In this document: one piece after another, positions 55,970 to 64,000 of the stretch
Layout: every line of letters starts with the position of its first letter
Numbering within the stretch: position 1 is the stretch's first letter
From: Pasteuria penetrans
Lineage (GTDB): Bacteria > Bacillota > Bacilli > Thermoactinomycetales > Thermoactinomycetaceae
Assembly: GCF_900538055.1 (NCBI RefSeq)
Contig: NZ_UZAC03000001.1
Span: 2,108,001-2,172,000, forward strand
Length of the DNA stretch: 64,000 nt
Direction: 5' to 3'
The notes under the pieces: generated by a model
The model's input: only the letters and a program-made list of their open reading frames with translations
The model's database searches: none
Told to the model about the DNA's origin: nothing
Made by a program: the position numbers and the translations under genes

Positions 55970-57448
55970 TCACAGGATAATTGCAATGAGTCCCCCGGAG
56001 CCCTCATTGATAATTCTCTCCAGGGTTTCCTGTAGCTTATAACGGGCGTTTTCCGGCATCATAGACAATTTGGCCTGAATACTCTCCCGTACAACTTGAT
56101 TCAGGGAACGTCCAAAGATATCGGATTCCCAAATCTTGAGTGGGTCTGACTCAAAGTGACTCATAAGATAATTCACTAATTCTTGACTCTGCTTTTCCGA
56201 CCCAATGATCGGTGCAAATTCCGATTCCACGTTAACGCGAATCATATGAATCGAGGGGGCCATTGCCCTCAATCGTACTCCGAAACGCGTTCCTTGTCGA
56301 ATCAATTCGGGCGGTTCCAGAGCCATCTCCGCTTTAGAAGGTGCCGCTACGCCGTAACCCGTCGCATGAACCTCCTTAAGAGCCTCTGCCACCTTATCAT
56401 ATTCTGCCTTCGCCGTTGTAAATTCTTGCATGAGCTCCAAAAGGTGATCACGACCTTGGATCGTAACACCCACCACATCCGTTAGGATCTCGGAGTATAA
56501 TTCATCAGGGGCATATAAATCAATACCAGCACTGCCACGCCCCATGTGCAAGCCTGACAGAGTAGCCCGTTCAATGCAACTGAATTGCGTAAAGTGGCCC
56601 ACCACTCGGTCTACGTCACGCAACCTTCGTATGTCCTGTACTGTATCCCGGACTGCCTGCTCGAACTCTTTTCGCAACCAGTGCTCCTCATCTAAAACCA
56701 TTACCCAACTGGGCAAATTGACATTCACCTCATGAACAGGAAATTCATATAGAACCTCACGCATAACCCGTAGGATATCGTCCTCACTCATAGAAACAAC
56801 ACTCAAAGCAATGACAGGTATATCATACTTTTCCGATAAATGATGCCTAAGCTGCTCTGTGGTCTCACTATGAGGATTGGCTGTATTTAGTAACAGAATG
56901 AAGGGTTTACCCACTTCCTTAAGCTCGCTAACCACCCGTTCCTCTACAGCTTCGTAGGACATACGGGGTATATCGGCGATTGAGCCATCTGTCGTCAATA
57001 CAATCCCCAACGTAGAATGATCCTGAATTACCTTTCTTGTACCTACTTCAGCTGCTTCCTGAAAGGGGATGGGATCATCAAACCACGGAGTATTGATCAT
57101 ACGTGGTCCTTGGTCATCCTCATAACCCTTCGCACCCGGAATGGCATATCCCACACAATCCACAAGTCGAATATTGACATCCAAACCTTCCCCTACATGA
57201 ATGGATATCGCCTGATTAGGGACAAACTTTGGTTCAATAGTTGTAATGGTTTTTCCAGCACCACTGTGGGGGAGTTCGTCGGTAGCGCGAGCGCGATCGG
57301 ATTCCTCACAAATGTTAGGAATGACTACTTGCTCCATGAAGCGCTTGATGAAGGTTGATTTTCCCGTTCGTACTGCGCCCACTACACCCAGATAGATATC
57401 CCCACCTGTTTGTTCCGCAATGTCCTTAAGGACATCCACCTTCTCCAT
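55970..57448 (-). CDS. spoIVA: Stage IV sporulation protein A (SpoIVA), spore coat ATPase
   Basis: SpoIVA polymerises on the forespore surface, using ATP, to form the basement layer of the spore coat. The 492-residue protein has the same length as in B. subtilis and begins MEKVDVLKDIAEQTGGDIYL; the Walker A motif is GAVRTGKST near residue 24, and the C-terminus ENARYKLQETLERIINEGSG is the conserved, essential end. ATG 57448 follows GAGGAGG; the frame is open to 57697 but that part is not conserved. This gene is the clearest proof of endospore formation. Confidence 0.98.
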   Translation of the reverse strand: MEKVDVLKDIAEQTGGDIYLGVVGAVRTGKSTFIKRFMEQVVIPNICEESDRARATDELPHSGAGKTITTIEPKFVPNQAISIHVGEGLDVNIRLVDCVGYAIPGAKGYEDDQGPRMINTPWFDDPIPFQEAAEVGTRKVIQDHSTLGIVLTTDGSIADIPRMSYEAVEERVVSELKEVGKPFILLLNTANPHSETTEQLRHHLSEKYDIPVIALSVVSMSEDDILRVMREVLYEFPVHEVNVNLPSWVMVLDEEHWLRKEFEQAVRDTVQDIRRLRDVDRVVGHFTQFSCIERATLSGLHMGRGSAGIDLYAPDELYSEILTDVVGVTIQGRDHLLELMQEFTTAKAEYDKVAEALKEVHATGYGVAAPSKAEMALEPPELIRQGTRFGVRLRAMAPSIHMIRVNVESEFAPIIGSEKQSQELVNYLMSHFESDPLKIWESDIFGRSLNQVVRESIQAKLSMMPENARYKLQETLERIINEGSGGLIAIIL

Positions 57449-57798
57449 ACCCAAACCAGCCTCCTCGTCGGCGTCTCCCCATCCCCATACACTCCCGGAT
57501 GGTTTGCGGTTGCAAAGCATAAAAATTCCCCGCTTGGCTATCCTCACGACACTACCTACTCTATGCCTGCCCAGGAACCTCCATACCCCTCCGTACCATG
57601 GTTTTTGCTGATTGGAACACACCATAGAGGAACCGGGGGAGCAATGGGCCTGTGGCAGGGAAATGGGGAAAAAAAGGCAAACACCCGTCCAAGTCATTCC
57701 CCATCTTCATAGAATGAGGAGGATATGCCGTGGAAAGGAACGTCCCTGTGGAGTCACGCCATCTCTGAAATTGATTCATAAAAAAGAAGGTTGTCCAA
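57449..57798. other. Divergent intergenic region upstream of spoIVA
   Basis: The region should contain the spoIVA promoter (sporulation sigma factor type in Bacillus) and the promoter of the gene at 57799; neither could be identified with confidence. No gene is seen. Confidence 0.35.
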
Positions 57799-58497
57799 AT
57801 GAGAGGAAGAAACAGGAGAAACCGCCGCAGGAGGTCCCTCATCCAACGCCAACGCCTGTTTACGAATCCACCGCCCACCACCCCACCTGGCCCCCCATCC
57901 GGTTTTCCCATCGTGGCTAAACCTAATTCGATGGGGGGAAAAGGAAAGGGGGGTCTAGAAACTCTATCCCAGTTGATCACATCAGCCCAATGGCCTAAGA
58001 TATGGAACGGATTCCTAACCATTCGAACCTCCGTCAAGACCCTCAATCAATCCTTACAGAGGATAGAAAAAATGATGGACTCAGCCCATCAACTTCTAGG
58101 TATGGCAGGAAATATATGGGGCAAAAAGGGGGCGGGGGGGAATTTATTCCCAAAATTACCCCTAAAACCCAAAGGAAATGACCCTCCTTTTTCCCATGAA
58201 CCCAATTTTGAATCCCAACAAAACCCTGGCCATCCAGGGGGACTACTATCCCCCAACCTTGATTTGGACCCCCCTTCGGGTCCATCAGGTATGGGGAATC
58301 AAGGCATGGGGAACCACCAGGGTATGGGGAGAAATCCAGGAACCCAACAATCCGCCCGTAACGGCTATCCACCAGGCGACAATAGCGATAACAACGAAGG
58401 GGGTTCACTTCCCGATCCTAAAACAATCATGGGAATGCTTCAGTCCCCCATAGTGCAGAAATGGATTTCGCAATGGCTTTCCAAGGGAAAAAGGTAA
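57799..58497 (+). CDS. Unknown Pro/Gly/Asn-rich basic protein, divergent from spoIVA
   Basis: The 232-residue product starts at ATG 57799 (AAGAAGG upstream) with an Arg-rich N-terminus, a Pro-rich segment (about residues 23-40), and a helical stretch (about 52-105, containing LNQSLQRIEKMMDSAHQLL). A Gly/Asn/Met-rich segment follows (MGNQGMGNHQGMG near 170), and a helical end (about 207-230). This layout resembles small spore-coat-type proteins such as VrrA/YqfQ or YppG, but no clear homology is seen. Its stop codon lies inside the terminator stem. Confidence 0.55.
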   Translation: MRGRNRRNRRRRSLIQRQRLFTNPPPTTPPGPPSGFPIVAKPNSMGGKGKGGLETLSQLITSAQWPKIWNGFLTIRTSVKTLNQSLQRIEKMMDSAHQLLGMAGNIWGKKGAGGNLFPKLPLKPKGNDPPFSHEPNFESQQNPGHPGGLLSPNLDLDPPSGPSGMGNQGMGNHQGMGRNPGTQQSARNGYPPGDNSDNNEGGSLPDPKTIMGMLQSPIVQKWISQWLSKGKR

Positions 58498-58523
58498 TGA
58501 CCTAACAACGGTCATTACCTTTT
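58489..58523. terminator. Perfect 14-bp hairpin terminator between convergent genes
   Basis: AAAAGGTAATGACC pairs with its exact complement around a 7-nt loop and is followed by a T-rich stretch on the plus strand; the A-run gives a T-run on the minus strand. It likely serves both the plus-strand unknown gene and gpsA. Confidence 0.8.
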
Positions 58524-58702
58524 CTCTTCCTCTTTATCCTAGTGTTGGGGGCATTTCTACCCATCCCTGGCGAACCTAATTTCCTCATCATTTTCCTCGA
58601 GTATTTTTTACTTCTGGCTAGTATGCCCCCAACCAGGCATGTCTCCATTCTACGAAAATATCCCCCAGAGGTGTCATCATAAACGCCTCTGTATCCCATG
58701 AA

Positions 58703-59785
58703 TCAACGAGAATTTTTCATTGTACCTGGGGAATATTCCCGTCCATACTGCCTTTGCATCAACTGTTGTACTATTTGTCGAGGATCCCCCTGGGAAAACA
58801 GAACCTCATAAAGGGCAGCCGTAATAGGCATGGTGACCCCTAGTTGTTGTGCCATTCTATGTACGGAACGGGTGGTTTCTATACCCTCTACCACCATCCC
58901 CAATTCCCGGAGAACATGTTCCAGATCCATGCCTTGGCTGAAGAGCCTACCCGCACGTAAATTACGACTATGCTGACTATTGCAGGTGACCACCAAATCA
59001 CCCACACCGGCCAAGCCAAGGAAGGTATCCATACGTGCACCCTGCAACTGTCCAAAACGACAGATCTCCGCCAAACCACGGGTCAATAGAGCAGCCTTGG
59101 CATTATCCCCCAATTGGAGACCGTCGGCCAAACCGGAGGCTAAGGCAACAATGTTTTTTAGAGCCCCTGCTATTTCCACACCAATGATATCTGTGTTGGT
59201 ATAAACTCGGAAATGGGGACGGGAAAGCAATGCCTGTAGAATTTGCGCATGGGTTAGTGAGGGGGACGCCGCTACAGTGGCCACTGGCAAACTGCGGACC
59301 ACTTCTTCCGCATGGCTGGGCCCCGCTAATGCCACGGGATCCAGGCGATGACAAACAGGCAATGTTTCCTTCAACACCTCTGACATCCGTTTGCGAGTCC
59401 CTGGTTCAAAACCCTTGGCCGCGTGAACCACACAAACATCCGGGCAAATCCACGGTAGAGCCATTTTTGCTACCATACGCATGGCAACCGCAGGCACAGC
59501 GAATAGAAGAACATCCGCATCTTGCACAGCCGCCTGTAGGTCACTGGTAGCCCACAACGAGTTTGGAAGCTGAACGCGACCAAGATACTGTGAGTTCATA
59601 TGTTGTTTTGCAATCTCGTCCGCACAGGATTTGCGACGTGCCCATAGAACAACCCGCATAGGGGAAAGGAAGGGCGTATCCCTAACGGGTGGGCGAGAGA
59701 GTACAGACGCTAAGGCAGTTCCCCAACTGCCTGCACCCAGAACAGCTATCTTGCGAATTTCCCTTGTCCCCTTCACGACTTCCAT
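58703..59785 (-). CDS. gpsA: Glycerol-3-phosphate dehydrogenase [NAD(P)+] GpsA
   Basis: GpsA reduces dihydroxyacetone phosphate to sn-glycerol 3-phosphate, the substrate of PlsY encoded just upstream. The 360-residue protein begins with the dinucleotide-binding VLGAGSWGTALA, then ALAGPSHAEE near residue 150, GALKNIVALASG with the catalytic Lys near 203, and GLAGVGDLVVTCNSQHSRN near residue 262. ATG 59785 lies inside the end of plsY (13-bp overlap) with GGAAGGAG upstream. Confidence 0.96.
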   Translation of the reverse strand: MEVVKGTREIRKIAVLGAGSWGTALASVLSRPPVRDTPFLSPMRVVLWARRKSCADEIAKQHMNSQYLGRVQLPNSLWATSDLQAAVQDADVLLFAVPAVAMRMVAKMALPWICPDVCVVHAAKGFEPGTRKRMSEVLKETLPVCHRLDPVALAGPSHAEEVVRSLPVATVAASPSLTHAQILQALLSRPHFRVYTNTDIIGVEIAGALKNIVALASGLADGLQLGDNAKAALLTRGLAEICRFGQLQGARMDTFLGLAGVGDLVVTCNSQHSRNLRAGRLFSQGMDLEHVLRELGMVVEGIETTRSVHRMAQQLGVTMPITAALYEVLFSQGDPRQIVQQLMQRQYGREYSPGTMKNSR

Positions 59786-60372
59786 AGAAAACGACGCTCC
59801 TTCCCATGGAGCAGATTGGCAATGTTGCGACGATGACGTAACCAACTGAGAAAAACAATGAAGGAAGCGAATATAATCACCCATGAATGATAATTACGTA
59901 CCCATAACAAAAAGGGAAAGAAGAGCAACATAACAAGACAACCCAGGGATACATACCGGGTGATGATAATGATGCCCAGTCCTATTGCCGACATCCATAA
60001 ACCGATAAGGGGATCCGTAACGAAAGCTACCCCTAAAATCGTCGCAATACCCTTGCCTCCGCGAAACGAAAGAAATATGGGAAACATATGCCCCAATACT
60101 GCACAACTACCTACAAGTACAGAAAGGAGGGGTTGGTGCCCATACCCCCACCAGGAGGGCAACAAGGCAGCAATCATGCCCTTACCCATATCAAGGAAGA
60201 GAACAACGAAACCCAAACTTTTTCCCAACATCCGCGATGCATTGGTAGCACCTGCGTTTCCACTCCCCATTTCGCGGATATCGTATCCCTTGCAAACACG
60301 TGTTAAACCATAGGCAGGATTAAAAGTACCAAGTAGGTAGGCAATAAAACAGCAGAATATAATAATTGACAT
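59773..60372 (-). CDS. plsY: Glycerol-3-phosphate acyltransferase PlsY
   Basis: PlsY is a membrane enzyme transferring acyl groups from acyl phosphate to glycerol 3-phosphate, the first step of phospholipid synthesis. The 199 residues have five or so membrane segments with the family motifs GSGNAGATNASRMLG near residue 37, FRGGKGIAT near 104, and RHRRNIANLLHGKE near 180. Start overlaps the der stop (TAATG). The der-plsY-gpsA arrangement links ribosome assembly and lipid genes; in B. subtilis plsY lies elsewhere. Confidence 0.95.
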   Translation of the reverse strand: MSIIIFCCFIAYLLGTFNPAYGLTRVCKGYDIREMGSGNAGATNASRMLGKSLGFVVLFLDMGKGMIAALLPSWWGYGHQPLLSVLVGSCAVLGHMFPIFLSFRGGKGIATILGVAFVTDPLIGLWMSAIGLGIIIITRYVSLGCLVMLLFFPFLLWVRNYHSWVIIFASFIVFLSWLRHRRNIANLLHGKERRFLWKS

Positions 60373-61751
60373 TATTTTCTTTGTAATCCTTCGTTATTTT
60401 TAGCGGTACCTTGCTCCCGCTTACGCAAATGCATACGCAAGGGAATACCTTCTAGGGGAAGTGCTGTGCGCAAACAATTTTCGAGATGGCGAAGGTAGCT
60501 CCAGTGGGCCCGACCCGGTTCATTTACGAAGAGCAGGATACGGGGGGGGCAAGTTCCTGTCTGGGTAGCATAGTAAATCCGAAAAACTTTACCTCGTCGT
60601 GGAGGAGGGGGTGTCCGCTGTTGGGCTGCTTGCAATAGTGAGTTCAGCATGGGAGTAGGGAAATTTTGCCTCTGTAATTCATCCAAATGACGCATATAAG
60701 GCAACAGTTCCCCGATATGCCAACCTGTAAGAGCTGATACGAAACGCACGGGAACGTGGTCCCAGGCGGGGATGCGCTGGATGAGGGCTTTTTTCCAGGC
60801 ACCCATGCTTCCACCAGAACGCACAATATCCCATTTATTGACCACACAAAGCAAGGGCTTGCCTGTTTGTTGCACCAAATCGGCAATGCGTAGGTCCTGC
60901 GCTGAGACTTCTTGGCTAGCATCCCAGACCATGCAAACCACATCGGCTCGTTCTAGGGCACGGATAGCATAGAGAACGCTGACGTACTCGGTACGTTCAT
61001 CGATACGGCTACGCCGCCGCATTCCTGCGGTATCAATAAGAATATAGTCCTTTCCCTGATAGGATAGCGACGTATCAATAGCATCCCGGGTAGTGCCCGC
61101 CGTTTCATCTACAATGACGCGCTCCTCCCCCAGGAGAGCATTGTACAGGGAGGATTTCCCTACGTTGGGACGCCCTACGATTGCAATCCGCACAACCCTC
61201 CCCTTTCCCTCTTGATCGGGGGTTTCTGGTTTTTCTGCAGGGGATTCCTCCCCCCTAGGAAGTAGTTCAACCAATTGATCGAGCAAGTCACCAGTCCCTA
61301 TGCCATGAAGGGCGGAAATCATATGTACATGGGTCAACCCCAACCGATAGGCATCATAGGCCATCATCCGCTGTTTTTGATTGTCCACCTTATTAACCAC
61401 CAGAACCACAGGTTTTTTTACCCGTCGTAACTTTGCAGTTACTTCCTCATCGGGGGACGTGACACCCTGTTTGACATCCAACAGGAAAAGTATAACATCA
61501 GCGGCAGCAATAGCAGCCTCCGCTTGTTGTGTGACGGATGCTAGAAACGGATCGGTCCGGTCACCTAGAAGGCCACCGGTATCCACGAGCTGAAAGGTGT
61601 GTCCGTTCCAAGTACAAGGTGCCATCAAACGATCCCTCGTCACACCAGGCCGATCTTCGACAATGGCTAACACACGACCAAGCAATCGATTGAATAATGT
61701 TGACTTACCGACATTGGGTCGCCCAACAACGGCAACCATAGGTACTTCCAT
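60372..61751 (-). CDS. der: Ribosome-assembly GTPase Der (EngA)
   Basis: Der is needed for 50S subunit maturation. The 459-residue protein has two GTPase domains in tandem: the first with VAVVGRPNVGKSTLFNRLLG at residues 6-25, DTGG and NKVD, the second with IVGRPNVGKSSLYNALLG near residue 183, DTAG and NKWD. A C-terminal KH-like domain follows (about 355-440). ATG 61751 has GGGGAGG at nine-base spacing. As in Bacillus it follows the yphA-yphB genes and precedes gpsA. Confidence 0.97.
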   Translation of the reverse strand: MEVPMVAVVGRPNVGKSTLFNRLLGRVLAIVEDRPGVTRDRLMAPCTWNGHTFQLVDTGGLLGDRTDPFLASVTQQAEAAIAAADVILFLLDVKQGVTSPDEEVTAKLRRVKKPVVLVVNKVDNQKQRMMAYDAYRLGLTHVHMISALHGIGTGDLLDQLVELLPRGEESPAEKPETPDQEGKGRVVRIAIVGRPNVGKSSLYNALLGEERVIVDETAGTTRDAIDTSLSYQGKDYILIDTAGMRRRSRIDERTEYVSVLYAIRALERADVVCMVWDASQEVSAQDLRIADLVQQTGKPLLCVVNKWDIVRSGGSMGAWKKALIQRIPAWDHVPVRFVSALTGWHIGELLPYMRHLDELQRQNFPTPMLNSLLQAAQQRTPPPPRRGKVFRIYYATQTGTCPPRILLFVNEPGRAHWSYLRHLENCLRTALPLEGIPLRMHLRKREQGTAKNNEGLQRK

Positions 61752-62589
61752 AGTGTACAACCTCCCCGTTCCCCCCATCAGTGTACCACACGATGAATAC
61801 CCAGCACTGTTTTCATTCTATCGTAGAAATTGGGAACCAAGCAAAGGAACCAAGCAACCACCACGGAAATCCTGCCGATGAACGGGTCCGTTTGGGATCA
61901 TCATCAAAACTTTTGTTGAATCATAGGTACTGCTGTTAGGACAAAAGGACCCATAGCCTCGATGGGGCGAGCACAGTGATGGTGAAGTCAGGTTGCTGGG
62001 ACTTCTATTCCCTTAGCCAAGGAGCAATAAGAACATCCGGCTTGTTCCCAAAGGCCGAGGGTGTGCGCACTCGTCGAGTAGGGCCGGTATCTCAGCAGCC
62101 AACCCTCCCCCACGGAACTACACGCACTGTTCCCACATTATGCAACCCTTACGGTCCCGCTGGTGTTACGTTTTTCTTCCGTAAGAATCCCCCCGGGGGA
62201 TAGCTACAAGCAGGGGAACATTCGTTAATGGAACTCCCTTCCTTCTACCAATGCATCACACGATAGATACCCAATACCGTTCTCCATTTTATCATAGAAA
62301 CTGCATAAAAATTGGGAGTAAAGCAACGAAACAACCATTCCGATGGTTGTACTGATGAACAGGGCTGTTTGGGATCAACCGGATTGTTGTTGAACCATAA
62401 GGATCGTTGTTGAATAGAGGGCATAGGAACGCGCGCCTAGAAAGATCTCCAATTGGGCAGCACAATGATGGAGCATGGTTTCATCTTCAACTACAAAGAC
62501 AACACTATTACCCCTGACGAGTTCCGGTTGCGTGGTCACCACGGCAACCAGGTTGGGACCCCTATTCCCCCCATTCATTGCGACGATGT
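61752..62589. repeat. Intergenic region with ~200-bp direct repeats and an intron scrap
   Basis: No gene. Segments 61785-61983 and 62251-62470 are diverged direct repeats (shared landmarks: CACACGAT, ATCGTAGAAA or ATCATAGAAA, GTTTGGGATCA, TGTTGAA.CATA, GCACA.TGATGG). Between them, 62075-62165 belongs to the dispersed group II intron-associated family (GTCGAGTAGGGCCGGTATCT onwards). The insertion of that scrap into, or beside, the repeat may have produced the duplication. Confidence 0.6.
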
Positions 62590-63537
62590 TCACCTCCTCC
62601 CCAGCAGCCAACGAAGTCGAGCCAATCCAAGGGGAGAACGAACGGAATTTTCCAACACAAGGGTTCCCTGGATTACCTCCCTCCCCGTTCTTGGAGGAAC
62701 GGCATATGGGTCTTCAAAGAGAGGTAGCAATAGAACCACTAGTCGTCCCCGAGTTAGATCTCTCTTAGCCATAGGAACGAGGGATGGCCTATTCCTATCG
62801 CGATACACACCCAGAATCGAGGATGCATCATGGAGAATAGCCTGTCGTTGTCCCAAATTACTCAATGCAACTTCATATTTAACATGCCTCGGTTGAATAA
62901 CAAATCCTTTTCCCTTTTCACGAACGACTTTTCTATTCCGATCGATCCCCATGTTGGTGAGATAACTATGATCCACATAAACATTGGCACCGTAAAAGGT
63001 AATTTCTGCCTCGCTTACCTCAGCAATATCCCCCACCCGGCAATTTTTGAGCAAAAATCGGCTTCCTAAAACCAGGAGAAGACCCCCTAGGAGGCCCCAG
63101 TGTATATCCCCAGTAAACATAACAAGGGAAGAACTCAGGAGGGAGGCCGCAATTACTACATAATTCCTTCCCTCAAATACCATAGCCATACCCTCTATAT
63201 AGTTGGTGCCACGTGGAACCAACTCTGTTATATCTAGGCGGGTTAGTGTTTCCCGCTCCATTCTACGAACCTCCCGGAATTGTTGCGCAGCCAGGGCTAG
63301 AAAAGTGACAGCGATATAGTTGCGTGCGAGTAGGGCCGGTACGGCAACAGCCCCCAATGCTGAGGCGATGAGACCTAGGGAGAGATGTACAATGCATCCA
63401 TAGGGATAGCTAGGATATTGTCTAAAATCAATTTTTAAAATACATATTCTAACAAAAAAACCAGTAATGATCCCTATTACCACGGCCCATGTAGATACCG
63501 ACCAATGGATGGATTCTAATATACCTCCACTGTCCAT
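62590..63537 (-). CDS. YIEGIA-domain protein (YphB/SeaA-like, sporulation-associated)
   Basis: The family is named for the motif seen here as NYIEGMAMVFEGRNY near residue 112. The ~315-residue protein has several membrane segments in its first half (RICILKIDFRQYPSYPYG near residue 29, then LGAVAVPALL) and a soluble second half. It is found only in endospore formers, where the B. subtilis homologue (yphB, seaA) sits directly upstream of der as here; the detailed role is unknown. The start is uncertain: ATG 63537 has GGAG..AAGGG upstream and lies six bases after the preceding gene; ATG 63552 and 63597 are in the same frame. Confidence 0.8.
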   Translation of the reverse strand: MDSGGILESIHWSVSTWAVVIGIITGFFVRICILKIDFRQYPSYPYGCIVHLSLGLIASALGAVAVPALLARNYIAVTFLALAAQQFREVRRMERETLTRLDITELVPRGTNYIEGMAMVFEGRNYVVIAASLLSSSLVMFTGDIHWGLLGGLLLVLGSRFLLKNCRVGDIAEVSEAEITFYGANVYVDHSYLTNMGIDRNRKVVREKGKGFVIQPRHVKYEVALSNLGQRQAILHDASSILGVYRDRNRPSLVPMAKRDLTRGRLVVLLLPLFEDPYAVPPRTGREVIQGTLVLENSVRSPLGLARLRWLLGRR

Positions 63538-63542
63538 ACCCT

Positions 63543-64000
63543 TCACTCCCATATAGAGGAGGACCTCCGCGAAGATCGCTGTGTCCAGAAAAACCATAGG
63601 CAACTCAGGATGAGAATCAAAACGGCTCCTAAACGAAACTGTCCATCCCCCAGGGTAACGGGTATCCAACGATCCTGCATCCAGAACCAACGCCAAAGAT
63701 TCCAAATCAACCAGCTACCCAATAGTAGAAACATCTGTCCCCCGGGGTTTCTACTCATTAGAATCCCCCCCAACAACATACTGCCGGAAACCACGAAATG
63801 AACCCATTCGTCCCCTATACCTACCCGTTCCCCCAATAGGAACAACTCCCCTAGGGGGATTGTTCCTAGCAGGAGAACCCCGTTTGCCAGATAGAATCTC
63901 CGTCCTACTATAGATTTTCTTAGTAAAATAACAGTGAGTATGAAATAAACAATATAGGAAGGGTGAAGGAGCCAATGGGTCGTGATGGGTATAGCTGGAT
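63543..64000 (-). CDS. YphA-like membrane protein, 5' end cut by window edge
   Basis: The open frame runs from the right edge to TGA at 63543 without interruption (152 codons visible). It encodes four or five hydrophobic segments with Trp-rich stretches (WLIWNLWRWFW). Sequence identity to B. subtilis YphA cannot be judged by eye; the call rests on position (before yphB and der) and membrane topology. The true start lies outside the window. Confidence 0.6.
   Translation of the reverse strand, partial: PAIPITTHWLLHPSYIVYFILTVILLRKSIVGRRFYLANGVLLLGTIPLGELFLLGERVGIGDEWVHFVVSGSMLLGGILMSRNPGGQMFLLLGSWLIWNLWRWFWMQDRWIPVTLGDGQFRLGAVLILILSCLWFFWTQRSSRRSSSIWE

Noticed and set aside
57449-57697. Extended N-terminus for SpoIVA
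   Set aside because: The conserved start MEKVD is at 57448 with GGAGG upstream, giving exactly the length of the Bacillus protein.

Overview
The window looks like the chromosome of an endospore-forming member of the Bacillota. The endospore markers are spoIVA, spoVD, an SpoVE-type SEDS gene and a YIEGIA-domain (SeaA/YphB-like) gene. Gene order is largely that of Bacillus: rsmH-ftsL-pbpB-spoVD-murE-(murF)-mraY-murD-spoVE/ftsW-murG-murB on the plus strand, and yphA-yphB-der-plsY-gpsA / spoIVA / hbs / hepS-menG-...-hepT-ndk-aroC-aroB on the minus strand. Menaquinone genes of the futalosine type (mqnA, ubiX, an mqnP-like ubiA) sit inside the hep/men operon. Together with many decayed insertion sequences and several Gln/Pro-rich exported repeat proteins, this suggests a host-associated relative of Thermoactinomycetaceae/Pasteuriaceae, possibly a Pasteuria. 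That assignment is inference from gene content; no 16S or other species marker is present.

Layout. 1-1087: internally deleted copy of a Mutator/IS256-like element fused to a gene remnant. 1920-7188: a class B penicillin-binding-protein homologue whose three catalytic motifs are all degenerate, a small unknown gene, uppP, and ahcY. 7555-23147: the division and cell-wall (dcw) cluster, rsmH to murB. These genes make UDP-MurNAc-pentapeptide (MurE with the DNPR motif of the meso-diaminopimelate enzyme), lipid I and lipid II (MraY, MurG), and polymerise and crosslink it (SEDS protein, two active class B PBPs, FtsL); UppP recycles the lipid carrier. The cluster stops after murB: divIB, ftsA and ftsZ do not follow.

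23371-26487: two convergent genes for exported proteins that share a tandemly repeated ~45-60-residue helix-turn-helix-like module, combined with Gln/Pro repeats in one and a long Gln-rich coiled coil in the other. This is the most novel-looking locus here. 26488-27416: group II intron-derived debris with a 23-bp perfect palindrome. 27417-35349: aroB, aroC, ndk, hepT, mqnA, ubiX, mqnP, menG, hepS, a tightly packed minus-strand operon for chorismate, the heptaprenyl side chain and menaquinone. A tRNA-Pro(GGG) follows.

35.6-55.3 kb is an AT-richer accessory island wedged between hepS and hbs. It contains a class I glutamine amidotransferase-like peptidase, an IS4-type transposase, a truncated group II intron with a 302-bp tandem duplication, a complete 2950-bp Mutator-like element with 136-bp perfect terminal inverted repeats, IS3 fragments, a frameshifted DDE transposase, three exported or unknown proteins, and scrambled fragments of the same elements. 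55336-64000 returns to the conserved backbone: hbs, spoIVA, a Pro/Gly-rich unknown gene, gpsA, plsY, der, a yphB/seaA homologue, and a yphA-like gene cut by the window edge.

Frameshifts at G homopolymers, long gene overlaps and element pieces scattered in both orientations show strong local rearrangement. Some single-base frameshifts could also be sequencing errors.
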